Origin: Chloroflexota bacterium
GTDB lineage: Bacteria; Chloroflexota; Anaerolineae; UBA4142
NCBI GenBank assembly: GCA_023381515.1
Contig: JAMCQI010000100.1
Coordinates: 62,001-126,000, forward strand
Length of the DNA: 64,000 nucleotides
Reading direction: 5' to 3'
Part shown: positions 8,455-17,625 of the stretch, piece by piece
Layout: each line of letters begins with the position of its first letter
Position numbering within the stretch: position 1 is the stretch's first letter
The notes under the pieces: model-generated
The model's database searches: none
Told to the model about the DNA's origin: nothing
The model's input: only the letters and a program-made list of their open reading frames with translations
Position numbers and translations under genes: made by a program

Positions 8455-10745
8455 GGCAGAGCCCCGGGCAAGGTGAACTCGAAATGATCGCCTGGCTTGC
8501 CGCCACTCGTCAAGGGGAGCCGAGCGCCGGTATCGAGAAGGTACATTCCCATCTCGACGCGGTATGGCCCGGATGTGTCCGCGGGCAGCGGCAAGATGTA
8601 TTCATCGCGAATCTGCTCCCCCACTTGCCAGAGCGAAGTGGGATTGTTCCCGCCTTGCGGCTGCTGATCCGCTTGCGCCACTCGCTTGCCCTCCCCATCC
8701 AACAAGTGAACAAAGACGGTATAGTCGCGATCCAGCGGAGACAGAGACTGCCAGTACAGCGTAAGAGTCACCGACCCCGACCTGATCTCCGCATCGTAAC
8801 CGTTCAACTTGACCGACTGCCCAAAGGTCGCGTCTGTCCGAGTCTGCGGCGTATAGGCCAGGGCCTGCCGCGGAGCCACTTTGACGGCGTCCAGGAGGAT
8901 GCGATCATCACTCCTGCCATCTACGACGAGCCGATCGCCCGGGGAACCGACCGGATACCAACCGACCTCAATGGAGTATTTGCCAGGGAGGGCGTTCTCC
9001 GTGACAGGAATATCGACCGTCTCACGCAGCGCATCGCCCGGCTTCCAGTAGACTGTCGGGAACGCGCCGCGCGCGGGAATCACGTCCACACCTCCCGCGC
9101 TGCGGTCGTTCAGCCCGACGAGGTGGACAAACAGGCGATAAGACTCGGACATGGGGGCAAGCGCACGCCAGTACACGGTTACCCGCAGCGAATCCCCCGG
9201 GCGAACAAAACGCGTTGGAAGGTCATAGCCCTCAAGCTGCAAGCGATCGGCAAAATCGACTCGCAGAGGATGCGAGATGCGTTTTAGATCATCGGCGGAC
9301 AAGAGTGCCGGGTGGGCATAGGCGGGGAGCGTGTAGGCGAAGGGAACGAAAACGCCGATAGCAAATGAGCAAATGACAAATGACAAGGGAATGAAACGTG
9401 AAACGGGATTCGTGATGCGTGATAATCGAGGGAGGAGGCGGGATAGGTAATGAGACGCGAGACTGGCGAGTTGGGCGAGACCGAGGACAAGAAAGAGCGC
9501 AAAGGCAGGGATCGCGGGGAATAGATAGCGCCCCTGGTCGGCACCCTGCGTAGTGCGGATGAATTCGAGCTGAGCAATGAGGATAAAGCCCAGCCACGCA
9601 GCGAGGAATGCGGACAGGGTGCGAATCTCAAACCTCATTTTGCGAACGAGAAATAGGGTGCCGACGAGAGCCGCTCCCGCCACCAGCGCCAGCACCACAA
9701 GGAGAGGGAACGAAAAATCACCCGGCGTGGGCCCCCCCCAAAAGGTCTGCCAGATCCACGGGAGCGAAATGTGCAGCAGTTCGGATAGCGTCAACGGTCC
9801 CGTTCGTGGGAACAGAGCGGACGCGGCCACAAGGCGCGACGCGAGAGGGTCGCCATAGAGGATTTGATTGCGCAGGAACCACCAACCCGAGAGGACCGCG
9901 GTCACGGCTAGCAGGATGGCATTCCCGACAACCGCAAAACGAAGGTCGCGCCGCCGCCAGGCCAAAAAGAGCAGCAGGAGCACCGAGAGCGGAATCAGCC
10001 CGATGGCGGTTGTCTTGGTGAGCACCGCGAGTCCGATGAGCACGCCCAGCACCGCGGCGGTCCTGTAACTAGGCGCACTCGCTCCAAGGAGAGAGCGCCC
10101 CCACACGAGCAGGACGAGCGCCGAGAAGGCGGCGAGGGGCACATCGTTTGAAACGAGTGCGCTCAAGAAAAGAAAACTCGGATTGAACGCGACGACGGCG
10201 GCGGCGCCCAGAGCGAGGGAACGGGCGAGAGGAGGCTCCCACAATGTCTCCGCAGCCAGCTCAGCCAGCTTGTAGGTGGCCCACACCGTAACCGCGCCGA
10301 GAAGGATCGTCAGCAGGCGAGCCAGATGGACGGCGAGGGTCGTGCGCGTGAACGGAAAGTTTTCCGAGTCGGTGTGGAAGTAGATGTTGCGCCCACAGCA
10401 GGCCGGGTCTCCGACAAAGGTCGCCGCTGGATTGCGCCAGAGATGCTGCGGAAAATCGGATGTGTCGAGCGGCGAGATGACGGCGGCGACGAGCGAATAG
10501 TAAAGCGGAGGCTGCCACCCCTGGTGGCCGGCCGCGCCGCCGCCGGGCTCGAAGAGTTGGACCGGCAGAGCGTGGTAATCCGCAAGGTAGGTGGCAAAAC
10601 GAAAATGGTCGTCCTCGTCCGGTCCCTCAAAGAGAGGGATGATGAGCGAATAAAAGACGGCGAGCGCGACAAAAGCGACGAGAAGGAGCGCGAGGCGCCG
10701 AGGTATGAAATTGCGGGCCGGTTGCCAATGCAGTCTGAACTTCAT
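8451..10745 (-). CDS. DUF2142-like polytopic membrane protein with two C-terminal beta modules; heptad repeat inside
   Basis: A 764-residue paralogue of the 1215-3437 product. The loop motif FEGPDEDDHF follows helix 1, and about ten helices run to residue ~465. Modules lie at about residues 497-615 and 642-760; the second has DYTVFVHLLD, NPTSLW, and TGARLP ending in GDH. The start is ATG in a 4-base ATGA overlap with the upstream stop. The stretch encoding roughly residues 440-463, between helices, is made of ten 7-base units (9357-9426) like those found between genes elsewhere in the window, yet the frame stays open. This suggests a repeat invaded or expanded in a tolerant loop. Confidence 0.8.
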   Translation of the reverse strand: MKFRLHWQPARNFIPRRLALLLVAFVALAVFYSLIIPLFEGPDEDDHFRFATYLADYHALPVQLFEPGGGAAGHQGWQPPLYYSLVAAVISPLDTSDFPQHLWRNPAATFVGDPACCGRNIYFHTDSENFPFTRTTLAVHLARLLTILLGAVTVWATYKLAELAAETLWEPPLARSLALGAAAVVAFNPSFLFLSALVSNDVPLAAFSALVLLVWGRSLLGASAPSYRTAAVLGVLIGLAVLTKTTAIGLIPLSVLLLLFLAWRRRDLRFAVVGNAILLAVTAVLSGWWFLRNQILYGDPLASRLVAASALFPRTGPLTLSELLHISLPWIWQTFWGGPTPGDFSFPLLVVLALVAGAALVGTLFLVRKMRFEIRTLSAFLAAWLGFILIAQLEFIRTTQGADQGRYLFPAIPAFALFLVLGLAQLASLASHYLSRLLPRLSRITNPVSRFIPLSFVICSFAIGVFVPFAYTLPAYAHPALLSADDLKRISHPLRVDFADRLQLEGYDLPTRFVRPGDSLRVTVYWRALAPMSESYRLFVHLVGLNDRSAGGVDVIPARGAFPTVYWKPGDALRETVDIPVTENALPGKYSIEVGWYPVGSPGDRLVVDGRSDDRILLDAVKVAPRQALAYTPQTRTDATFGQSVKLNGYDAEIRSGSVTLTLYWQSLSPLDRDYTVFVHLLDGEGKRVAQADQQPQGGNNPTSLWQVGEQIRDEYILPLPADTSGPYRVEMGMYLLDTGARLPLTSGGKPGDHFEFTLPGALP
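9357..9426. repeat. Heptad-phased array inside a coding region
   Basis: Ten units in exact 7-base phase: GATAGCA, AATGAGC, AAATGAC, AAATGAC, AAGGGAA, TGAAACG, TGAAACG, GGATTCG, TGATGCG, TGATAAT. The reading frame of the 8451-10745 gene stays open across it. Confidence 0.75.
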
Positions 10746-13700
10746 GGGGAACTCGCCACCACGGTCAAATCTGCCACTTCCACCTGGCGATCCGGCAGGG
10801 ACGCGCCGTTCGCTTGTGCAACGAGCCGCTCACCACTTGTGGCATCGTACATTCCAACCACGATGCGGTACCGGCCGGGCGGCAGTCCGAGCGGCAGCAG
10901 ATGCGAATCGAGAACCTGCTCGCCTGCACTCCAGATCCGAGTCGGGTACTTGTTCCTCCCTGGAGCGCTGTCCTCCTGGGCGACCAGTTGACCCCCTTGA
11001 TTCAGGATATGGACAAAGACCTTGAGCTCTCCAGGCGATGCCACTTGGGACCGCCAATACAGGCGTAGGGCGAGTGTCTGGCCGAGCCGGGCGTTCAGGC
11101 GTGATGGTTGCGAGTCGTCTCCCTTTGCGACCATGTTCCCTCGGGCATCCTGGACGCCTAAATCATACCCGGTGAGGCGAATCGCGGGGCCGAAAGAAAT
11201 AGCGGAGGCATGCTCTGGGCGCGCGGCCTGAGCATCCATCGGAACTAGCACCGTGCCCAAATCAACCGCGTCGTCGGGCGAAGGCCCCGCTGCGGTGGTG
11301 ACGGGCAGTCGCTCCATCGACCCGTATCGATACAGACCGGCGACCAGGTGATACTCCCCGGGTTCGAGGCTAAGGGGCAATAGGATGGGGCGCTTGTCGA
11401 CGACGACCTCACCCGGCCTCCATAACATAGAGGGGTAAAAGCCATCGGCGGTCATGCCGTCGTGCTGCGCGACCATTTTGCCATCCGCGTCAAGTAGTTG
11501 GGCGAAGACCGTCAGATCTTCCGGGAGGTCGGCCTCCGCCTGCCAATACAAAGTGAGGGCCAGAGTCTGTCCGGCATGGGCAACCGCAGGGACATCGGCT
11601 CCCAACAAGCGGATGTGGTCTCCCAGATGGGCATCCACGCGCCGCGCCATCGGAGGCTCGACAGGCGCTGGTAAAACTCCTTGCAGCAGTTCGAGAGTGC
11701 TCGCAGGGACGAACTGACCTGAACTGCCAAAGGCAACCTGCAACTCGAATTTCCCGGCCGGCATGCCTGCAGCAAGAGGTAAATCATACTCGTCGTGCAC
11801 GATTTCATCCGGTATCCATGCGGTGGGAAAGCCGGTGCCATAGCGTGGCACTTGCGTGTGCGTCGCCCATACATGGCCGGTGGGATCTGTTATCCGCCAT
11901 ACGAACGGGTGATTCGCGAGCGGTTGCTTGACTTGCCAATAGACCTGCAGCTGGAGCGAGTCAGGCGCCTCGGTGATCTTCCAGGTCGCAGAGTCATAAT
12001 TGGCATTTTCAATGTGCAGGCCGAGCAAACGAATCTCGGGCGAGACATCGACGGTGGAGGACTGCAAGGCTGGTGGTGCCGCTGCGAGCGCAACCGAGGT
12101 GGTAAGCAAAAATATGCCCAAGAAGGATCCGAGCAGAACCAACAGCGCGACCAATTCCTTCTCGCGCCGCCGGAAGGCGAGGGCAGCCAGCCCAAAAAGC
12201 GCACAGGTTCCCAAGGCGGACAAGAGCGCGCCGACACGCCGAGGCCAGGTATCCTCCCAAGACAAGATGATACGATGATTTCCCGCAGGGACATTCAGCG
12301 TGAGCAGGCCAAGCGCGGTGCTTGCGAAGGTTGCAGCGGGCTGGCCATCTATGGTCGCCTGCCATCCGGGAAAATAAAAAGTCCGCCAGGAGAGAGTCGC
12401 CGGACGCTCGGCCGCGATGTCCAGTACTTGCCGGGCCGCGCTCGCTTGATCCAAATGGATGCCCGGGGCATTGCCATGGACCCGTGCCGCGGGCAGTCGA
12501 TCCGCGACGAACTTGACCGAGAGCGGCAGATACTCGCTTTGTGACCCAAATCCCAAGCCGCGCGTGTTCACTTCGAACCGCGCCATCTGAGCGGTGGTCA
12601 AGTCTCCCACCGGGTTATCTAGCCCCTGCATATGAAGGTTGGCCAGTCCATTCCAGGCGAGGAGTGCCACGAGCAAGACGGTCAGAGCGACCGCAAGCCC
12701 GCGGAGGTTCTCACGGAGAGAGAGCACCGCCGGCAGTGCTCCAATCAACACGGCAACACATAGATTAATCAAAACACTCGTGCGCCACGCGAATTGAACC
12801 GTCCTCAGGAACGGGACGGCCAACCAGATGCTCTTGGCGGCATCGAGCATGAAGAAAATGGCGAGGAGCCCGACCGCACCAAAGAAGAATAGCGTGCCGC
12901 GCCCTTTGAGCGCCCTTCCCATAAGCGCGAGAGCCGCCAATGCCGCGGCGGCGAGTACCATGGGCAGTAGTCCGAGCGGATAGGGTTGATCGTGATATTG
13001 ATACGGCAGAGCGGATTGGATCAGGTCTGCGGGGGCAAGGAAACTGCCTTGAAGCAGATCCATCAATGCCTTTTTCTCCTGGCTGATCGCGACGAGGGAC
13101 AACTCCGTCAAGGTGGGCAGCCAGTAGATCGCCGCGGTCATGCCGCCAAGCAGTCCGGCCCCCACAAGGTGCGCCAGCGCGCCGAGGCGAGCCTCGCGCG
13201 GCAGATGGATGGTTTCCCAAACCAGAAAAACGACAAGAAAGGGAGCGACGAGGAGCAGGGTCAGATTGTGGCTGACGAGTGAAATGGCAACCCACACCGC
13301 GGTCATCAGCGATGATCCAAGAGTCCGTCGCTCGATCGTGCGATGGAGGGACCAGACCAGCCAAGGCAGGGCGGCGGCGCCCAAGGCTTCGGCGATCGCG
13401 CCGCGCACAAAGATGTCGATCAGGAAATAGGGGAAGAAAACAAAAGCCGCGGCCGTCAGGAGGGCAGAGAGGTGGGGAGTCAGGGTGGCCTTGAATAACT
13501 CGGCGCCGAGCGCGTAGGCTCCCGCAACCCCCAGCGCGAGAATGAGAACGAAGGCGGCGATCAGGGCTCCTGGGATGGCGAGCCCAAGGATGTGCAGCGT
13601 TTCGGCGAGATAGTAAGCGAGGGGAGGGTAAAAATTGAAAACAGGATAGCCGTAGCCATACGCGAAATCGGGCGCCCAGCGCGGATAGATGGCTCCCTGC

Positions 13701-13843
13701 CGCAACACTCGATCAAACTCGAAGAGGCGGAAAAGGTGCAGAAAGCCGTCGTCCAGAAAATAAAACCGGGCCGCGGGCAGGAAAGGAAGCGTGGCAACAA
13801 GGCAAATAACGACTAGACCGAAGAGGGGAGCCCGACGTCTCAT
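10742..13843 (-). CDS. Large polytopic membrane protein of the PTPS-related/YfhO-like type with three beta modules
   Basis: A 1033-residue protein, the longest of the six. An N-terminal helix is followed by the loop FYFLDDGFLHLFRLFEFD and then IYPRWAPDFAYGYGYPVFNFY, typical of the membrane family called 6-pyruvoyl-tetrahydropterin synthase-related, which is a GT-C-like membrane fold rather than an enzyme of pterin synthesis. About twelve helices run to residue ~550. Three copies of the locus-specific module follow, at about residues 601-720, 738-865 and 881-1028. The third has KVFVHILN, YPTRIW and SGERLV. It opens the run of overlapping large-protein genes, with ATG at 13843. Confidence 0.8.
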   Translation of the reverse strand: MRRRAPLFGLVVICLVATLPFLPAARFYFLDDGFLHLFRLFEFDRVLRQGAIYPRWAPDFAYGYGYPVFNFYPPLAYYLAETLHILGLAIPGALIAAFVLILALGVAGAYALGAELFKATLTPHLSALLTAAAFVFFPYFLIDIFVRGAIAEALGAAALPWLVWSLHRTIERRTLGSSLMTAVWVAISLVSHNLTLLLVAPFLVVFLVWETIHLPREARLGALAHLVGAGLLGGMTAAIYWLPTLTELSLVAISQEKKALMDLLQGSFLAPADLIQSALPYQYHDQPYPLGLLPMVLAAAALAALALMGRALKGRGTLFFFGAVGLLAIFFMLDAAKSIWLAVPFLRTVQFAWRTSVLINLCVAVLIGALPAVLSLRENLRGLAVALTVLLVALLAWNGLANLHMQGLDNPVGDLTTAQMARFEVNTRGLGFGSQSEYLPLSVKFVADRLPAARVHGNAPGIHLDQASAARQVLDIAAERPATLSWRTFYFPGWQATIDGQPAATFASTALGLLTLNVPAGNHRIILSWEDTWPRRVGALLSALGTCALFGLAALAFRRREKELVALLVLLGSFLGIFLLTTSVALAAAPPALQSSTVDVSPEIRLLGLHIENANYDSATWKITEAPDSLQLQVYWQVKQPLANHPFVWRITDPTGHVWATHTQVPRYGTGFPTAWIPDEIVHDEYDLPLAAGMPAGKFELQVAFGSSGQFVPASTLELLQGVLPAPVEPPMARRVDAHLGDHIRLLGADVPAVAHAGQTLALTLYWQAEADLPEDLTVFAQLLDADGKMVAQHDGMTADGFYPSMLWRPGEVVVDKRPILLPLSLEPGEYHLVAGLYRYGSMERLPVTTAAGPSPDDAVDLGTVLVPMDAQAARPEHASAISFGPAIRLTGYDLGVQDARGNMVAKGDDSQPSRLNARLGQTLALRLYWRSQVASPGELKVFVHILNQGGQLVAQEDSAPGRNKYPTRIWSAGEQVLDSHLLPLGLPPGRYRIVVGMYDATSGERLVAQANGASLPDRQVEVADLTVVASSP

Positions 13844-13857
13844 GGTGACGCCAACGT

Positions 13858-14487
13858 CTATTTACAGGCCGTCCAATAAACGTAGTCCTTGCCGATGTAC
13901 TCCCAATAACTCCTGCACGAGCGCGGGGTTTCGGCCCGATTGTAGGCAAGCTTGAAAGAGACTGGGGCGGCGCTGCTATTCGTCACCGCGATAAACCAGG
14001 TTCCTCCGGCATTCGCCTGCCCGACCCAATACAGGTCGTGGCTCGGCTCTGACCGATTGTACGTTCCACGTCCCTTGGGGACCGTGCTTCCCGAAAAATC
14101 ACCCATTTGGTCCGGCGCAAAGACAGCAAAACCGATGCCGCCTTGGCCGTTCGCATCCAGCCAAACTTCGAGGCGCTGCGGGAGGTTTCCATCGCCCAGC
14201 CGGTACCAAAAGCTCGCGCCGGGTTCGAGCGTCTGCCAGGCGTCGGGTATTTCCATAGCGGTCGACGGGCTGTCCCCGCGGGGGCTCGCGACGACCGGAA
14301 TGGGGACCGGGGTGAGCGCGGCTCTAGCGGCGGCGCGGACTGGAGGGGATGGCCGCCGCCGCATAATGACACATTGGGAACACGGTTCGTCCCCATCTGG
14401 CATGCAGGCAAAAGCCGACGGAGTGGCTATCAGCATGAGCGAGACCAGAGCCAACAGGGAGATGAGAAGAGTTGCGCGTACCGTCAT
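13858..14487 (-). CDS. Secreted beta-sandwich (PPC-like) protein, function unknown
   Basis: A 209-residue protein with a clear signal peptide (hydrophobic residues ~6-24, probable cleavage after SAFA). The mature N-terminus has a short Cys-rich segment (C28, C36, C39). A Pro-rich linker follows, and then a ~140-residue domain with the look of bacterial pre-peptidase C-terminal (PPC) sandwiches: ASFWYRLGDGN, then LYWVGQANAGGTWFIAVTN. The cysteine pair at the end (SCRSYW, WTACK) may form a disulfide. It lies 14 bases upstream of the first large membrane-protein gene and so may be a secreted partner of that system. No catalytic motif is seen. Confidence 0.7.
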   Translation of the reverse strand: MTVRATLLISLLALVSLMLIATPSAFACMPDGDEPCSQCVIMRRRPSPPVRAAARAALTPVPIPVVASPRGDSPSTAMEIPDAWQTLEPGASFWYRLGDGNLPQRLEVWLDANGQGGIGFAVFAPDQMGDFSGSTVPKGRGTYNRSEPSHDLYWVGQANAGGTWFIAVTNSSAAPVSFKLAYNRAETPRSCRSYWEYIGKDYVYWTACK

Positions 14488-14563
14488 GAATCTGTCCTAT
14501 GACACGAGGAGTAGCCTGAAGCTGTCAATTCAAGAGCCGGCACCTACTATGACCATTTCCTTT

Positions 14564-15301
14564 CTACGCGTTCGGTTCTTTTTGCAGATTCAGCTCGCGC
14601 GGCTCGACGAGCGGGGGTGCCGTGCCCAACATGCCAAAGCGCTTGCGGAAGAGGAACAAGAGGTTGGAAAGGCCGTCGCGCCATATGTGCAGCTTGCTGG
14701 CGCCGTGCCGCTCCTTGTAATAGATCGGCAATTCCTTGGACCGGACCAGTTTCTTTTTCGACATCGCCTCCAATTTGATCTCTTCCGAAAAGGCCATGCC
14801 GTCACTCGTCAGGTTCAAATACTGCAAGATGCTCCGGCGGAACACCCACATGCCGGATTGAGAATCGCGTACGCGGACCCAGTAAATCAGGAGGATAAAC
14901 CAGTTCAGTACGTCGTTGCCAAAAACGCGCAGCCAGTTACTGCGCTTGTCCTTGTGGCCGGTTCGGTCGCAAGTGATGAAATCAAATCCTTCGTCAATCA
15001 TGACGTCGAGGAGAATCGGGATAAAGTTGCGAGGGTAGGTGCCATCCCCGTCCATGGCGATAATGATATCGCCGGTCGCACGGCGCAACCCGGTCTTGTA
15101 CGCAGCGCCATACCCCTGCCTCTTTTCCGCGACCACGATTGCCCCCAGCTCGCGCGCGACGGCTGCCGTGCAATCCGACGAATTGTTGTCGGCGACGATC
15201 ACCTCATCCACGCAGGCAGGCAGATCGCGGTACACTTCCCGCAGCCCACGTTCTTCGTTGTAGCACGGCATGACGAGCGAGATGCGATGATTCTTGTACA
15301 T
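14564..15301 (-). CDS. Family 2 glycosyltransferase, polyprenyl-phosphate sugar synthase-like
   Basis: A 245-residue soluble GT-A protein without strong membrane helices. The nucleotide-binding start is ISLVMPCYNEERGL, the metal-binding motif is MDGDGTYP (D84/D86), and a DSQSGMWVFRR segment is typical of the DPM1/GtrB-like subgroup that charges polyprenyl phosphate with a sugar. In this locus it could supply the lipid-linked sugar donor that the six GT-C-like proteins need. That role is inferred from context. It lies six bases after the radical SAM gene. Confidence 0.85.
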   Translation of the reverse strand: MYKNHRISLVMPCYNEERGLREVYRDLPACVDEVIVADNNSSDCTAAVARELGAIVVAEKRQGYGAAYKTGLRRATGDIIIAMDGDGTYPRNFIPILLDVMIDEGFDFITCDRTGHKDKRSNWLRVFGNDVLNWFILLIYWVRVRDSQSGMWVFRRSILQYLNLTSDGMAFSEEIKLEAMSKKKLVRSKELPIYYKERHGASKLHIWRDGLSNLLFLFRKRFGMLGTAPPLVEPRELNLQKEPNA

Positions 15302-15307
15302 GGCGGG

Positions 15308-16495
15308 TTAGCTTTCGACGGGCTGAGGCGCCACCTCCACCGCTTCCGGCGCCGAGCCGTGGCGGAGCTCGGCCCACTTGAGAGTTGCCCACTCTTTGAG
15401 GATGGAAGGATACATGAACGGGTTGAACAAAATGTTCACGGTCAGGAAGCACTCGTAGGTGCAATAGCACTTGGTCTGCCGGATCCAGCGTCTGACCTCG
15501 TCCGCCTTGGGCGAATACCAGATCTTGTTAAAATCATAATCATACTCGCGGACGTTGCCGAGCACCTGATCCTCCCCCATCAACTCGCACGCTAGCACGT
15601 CCCCGTTCGAGAACATGGCCCCGCCCAGAGTGCCAGCATAGCAGGGAAGGAGGTGGCGGCGCTCTTTGACCATCTGGGTAATCAACTTGGGGCGGATGAT
15701 GCGCTTGGCGTTGATCAAGTCGCCAAAGGGCATCTTGTAATAGCCGGAGAGTTCACGCGACTTGTTGTCGCGTTCCAGGCGATAGTGAAAGTTGAGATAA
15801 TTGTCCACGTCGAACTCGTTCGCGTGGGGATCAATCGGAGGGGTGAATTTGGCTGCCGGATCCTTGGGCCCGCCGCGCAAAAGCAGGGTAAAGACTGTGT
15901 TCACACCCACATTGGAACGCAGGTAGTCATAGATTTCGTCCAAATGGTCGTGGTTATAGGCGCTGACGGCAATCTGGATGCAGGCGGAGAAATTGGGATA
16001 ATGCTTTTCGAGCACGCGCAGTTCCCGGTAGGTGCGGATGGCACGATCGAACAGCCCCTTAAACCCCCGCACGCGGTCATGGTCTTCGCCCACCCCGTCG
16101 ATCGAGATATCGATGTGCAGGTCCAGATCAGGGCAGGTTTCGAGGATGTCGCGCGTGCCGTCCACGACCCGGCCGGTGAGAGAGCCGTTGGTCGGGATCC
16201 CGACGTTCGGCGCATGGTTATTCTTGTGGAAGATCCGGACGATTTCCGGCAAGTCCTGACGCAAAAAGGGCTCGCCGCCGGTCGGCGTGAAGAACAACAT
16301 GTCGCTCATGGAGGCACTGACCTTGGCGATTTCGTCGATGGTCAGTTCGCCCGTGTGCCGTTCGTGGGAACCGAGCAAGCAGTGACCGCAGCGCGCGTTG
16401 CAGTTTTGGGTCACAAAGAGGACAAAATAGAGCGGCGAGGCGCCCTTTTTGTATAGGATGCGTGGAGCGAATTTGATGTAATTGGCGACAGCCAT
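15308..16495 (-). CDS. Radical SAM/SPASM domain protein
   Basis: 395 residues from the ATG at 16495. An in-frame upstream extension to 16555 is read from a heptad-repeat array and is unlikely to be translated; GGGG lies about nine bases before the chosen ATG. The radical SAM cluster motif is C32-x3-C36-x2-C39 (CNARCGHC). TGGEPFLR is the SAM-binding GGE motif. A C-terminal Cys-rich SPASM/twitch-like region (CYAGTLGG, then CYCTYEC) should bind extra iron-sulfur clusters. The substrate is unknown. Its position between glycosyltransferases suggests modification of a peptide, lipid or sugar intermediate of the same locus. Confidence 0.85.
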   Translation of the reverse strand: MAVANYIKFAPRILYKKGASPLYFVLFVTQNCNARCGHCLLGSHERHTGELTIDEIAKVSASMSDMLFFTPTGGEPFLRQDLPEIVRIFHKNNHAPNVGIPTNGSLTGRVVDGTRDILETCPDLDLHIDISIDGVGEDHDRVRGFKGLFDRAIRTYRELRVLEKHYPNFSACIQIAVSAYNHDHLDEIYDYLRSNVGVNTVFTLLLRGGPKDPAAKFTPPIDPHANEFDVDNYLNFHYRLERDNKSRELSGYYKMPFGDLINAKRIIRPKLITQMVKERRHLLPCYAGTLGGAMFSNGDVLACELMGEDQVLGNVREYDYDFNKIWYSPKADEVRRWIRQTKCYCTYECFLTVNILFNPFMYPSILKEWATLKWAELRHGSAPEAVEVAPQPVES

Positions 16496-16512
16496 GAATG
16501 CCCCGAGATGTA

Positions 16513-16603
16513 GAACTTGCGATTTAGGATTTGGGATTTGGCGACTTGCGCACAAGTATTTCCCAACCCTGAAATCATAAATCGTAAATCCTAAATGTTC
16601 TAG
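16513..16603. repeat. Heptad-phased inverted repeat element
   Basis: The left arm (16513-16547) reads as 7-base units (GAACTTG, CGATTTA, GGATTTG, GGATTTG, GCGACTT). The right arm (16570-16603) is also in 7-base phase (TGAAATC, ATAAATC, GTAAATC, CTAAATG) and is broadly complementary to the left, so a long imperfect hairpin can form. It sits between the GT2 and radical SAM genes. It is one of several such loci in the window. Confidence 0.75.
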
Positions 16604-17595
16604 TATTTGGTGCCCCGGGCGTATTCGAAGAGCGCCGTGACCATGCCGGCACCCACGGCGGCCGCATCGACCGGCTGCATGAGGGCAGCCCGGAGGGCAA
16701 AGGATAGGCCCCGCTCATGAGCTAGAAAGAGCAGCCAGGGCAGGTTGAGACCGTAAAATGTGCCAAGCAGCACCACCCCAAGGAGCAACGGGATGGCATT
16801 GAGAAACAGCGCCCCGAGAACGAGGCACAGGATGCCCGCAAATAGGGTTGGAACGGCGAACTGGTAGAACGCGGGGACGCTGGTGAAAAAGGGGCGTCCC
16901 CATTTACGCAGGCGCATGAGGGTGAGAGCACGCGCCCGCTGGAAATCGGTGCGCAGGACCTGGGCGGGCGTATAGCGCTTACTGTGCCGGACGACGATGC
17001 GGTCGTCGACGATCAAGCGGCACCCGGCAGTCCATGCCCGCTGGCCGAACTCGGTATCCTCGCCAATGCTGGCGCCGGTGAAATTCTCGTCAAATCCGCC
17101 CAGCCGGAGGAAGAGGTCGCGGCGAATCGCGGCGACACTTGTATAAAAGACGCCGATGCGCTCACGCGGCAGGCGCGCGTAGGTGAAACGCATCCAAAGG
17201 TTTTTGTAATTGCTCGAAAAATCCTCAAAAGGGATTTTGCGGTCGAGCAGTCCGACGACCCCGGCGACGCCATCGCGAGCCAGGTCCTCGGCCACCCACG
17301 CGAGACTGTCAGGCGCCACGACCACATCGTCGTCTGTGAAGAACAAGACCTCGCCCGTTGCGCTCCGAGCTCCGCAGTTCTTAGCCTGAGCGGCGCCGAT
17401 CGGCCGGTCCGCTCGGGCGACGGTGCAGCCATAACGATGGGCAATCTCGGCGGAAGAGTCAGAGGATGCATCGTCGACGACAATGATCTCGTGAGGCGGC
17501 AACGACAGCAATCGAAGCGACTGCAAGCAATCGGCGAGCGTGGCCGCGCCGTTGTGCGTGGGTATGACGATTGAAACGCGTGGGCGTGAAATCAT
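16600..17595 (-). CDS. Family 2 glycosyltransferase with C-terminal membrane helices
   Basis: A 331-residue protein. A GT-A domain occupies the first ~220 residues: VSIVIPTHNGAATL, IIVVDDASSDSS, and the metal motif FFTDDDVVV (D88-D90), then GEDTEFGQRAW, the acceptor-side ED motif. About two or three hydrophobic helices follow (residues ~240-300), so the enzyme is membrane anchored. It resembles transferases that elongate cell-wall or exopolysaccharide chains; the donor is unknown. It lies 30 bases downstream of rlmB on the same strand, with a heptad repeat at its 3' end. Confidence 0.85.
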   Translation of the reverse strand: MISRPRVSIVIPTHNGAATLADCLQSLRLLSLPPHEIIVVDDASSDSSAEIAHRYGCTVARADRPIGAAQAKNCGARSATGEVLFFTDDDVVVAPDSLAWVAEDLARDGVAGVVGLLDRKIPFEDFSSNYKNLWMRFTYARLPRERIGVFYTSVAAIRRDLFLRLGGFDENFTGASIGEDTEFGQRAWTAGCRLIVDDRIVVRHSKRYTPAQVLRTDFQRARALTLMRLRKWGRPFFTSVPAFYQFAVPTLFAGILCLVLGALFLNAIPLLLGVVLLGTFYGLNLPWLLFLAHERGLSFALRAALMQPVDAAAVGAGMVTALFEYARGTKY

Positions 17596-17625
17596 GCCGC
17601 GAAACCGGCAAGATTATAGCATAGC

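Noticed and set aside
16505..16603. CRISPR-like array
   Set aside because: Units are 7 bases with no separate spacers and no cas genes; better described as a heptad repeat with complementary arms.
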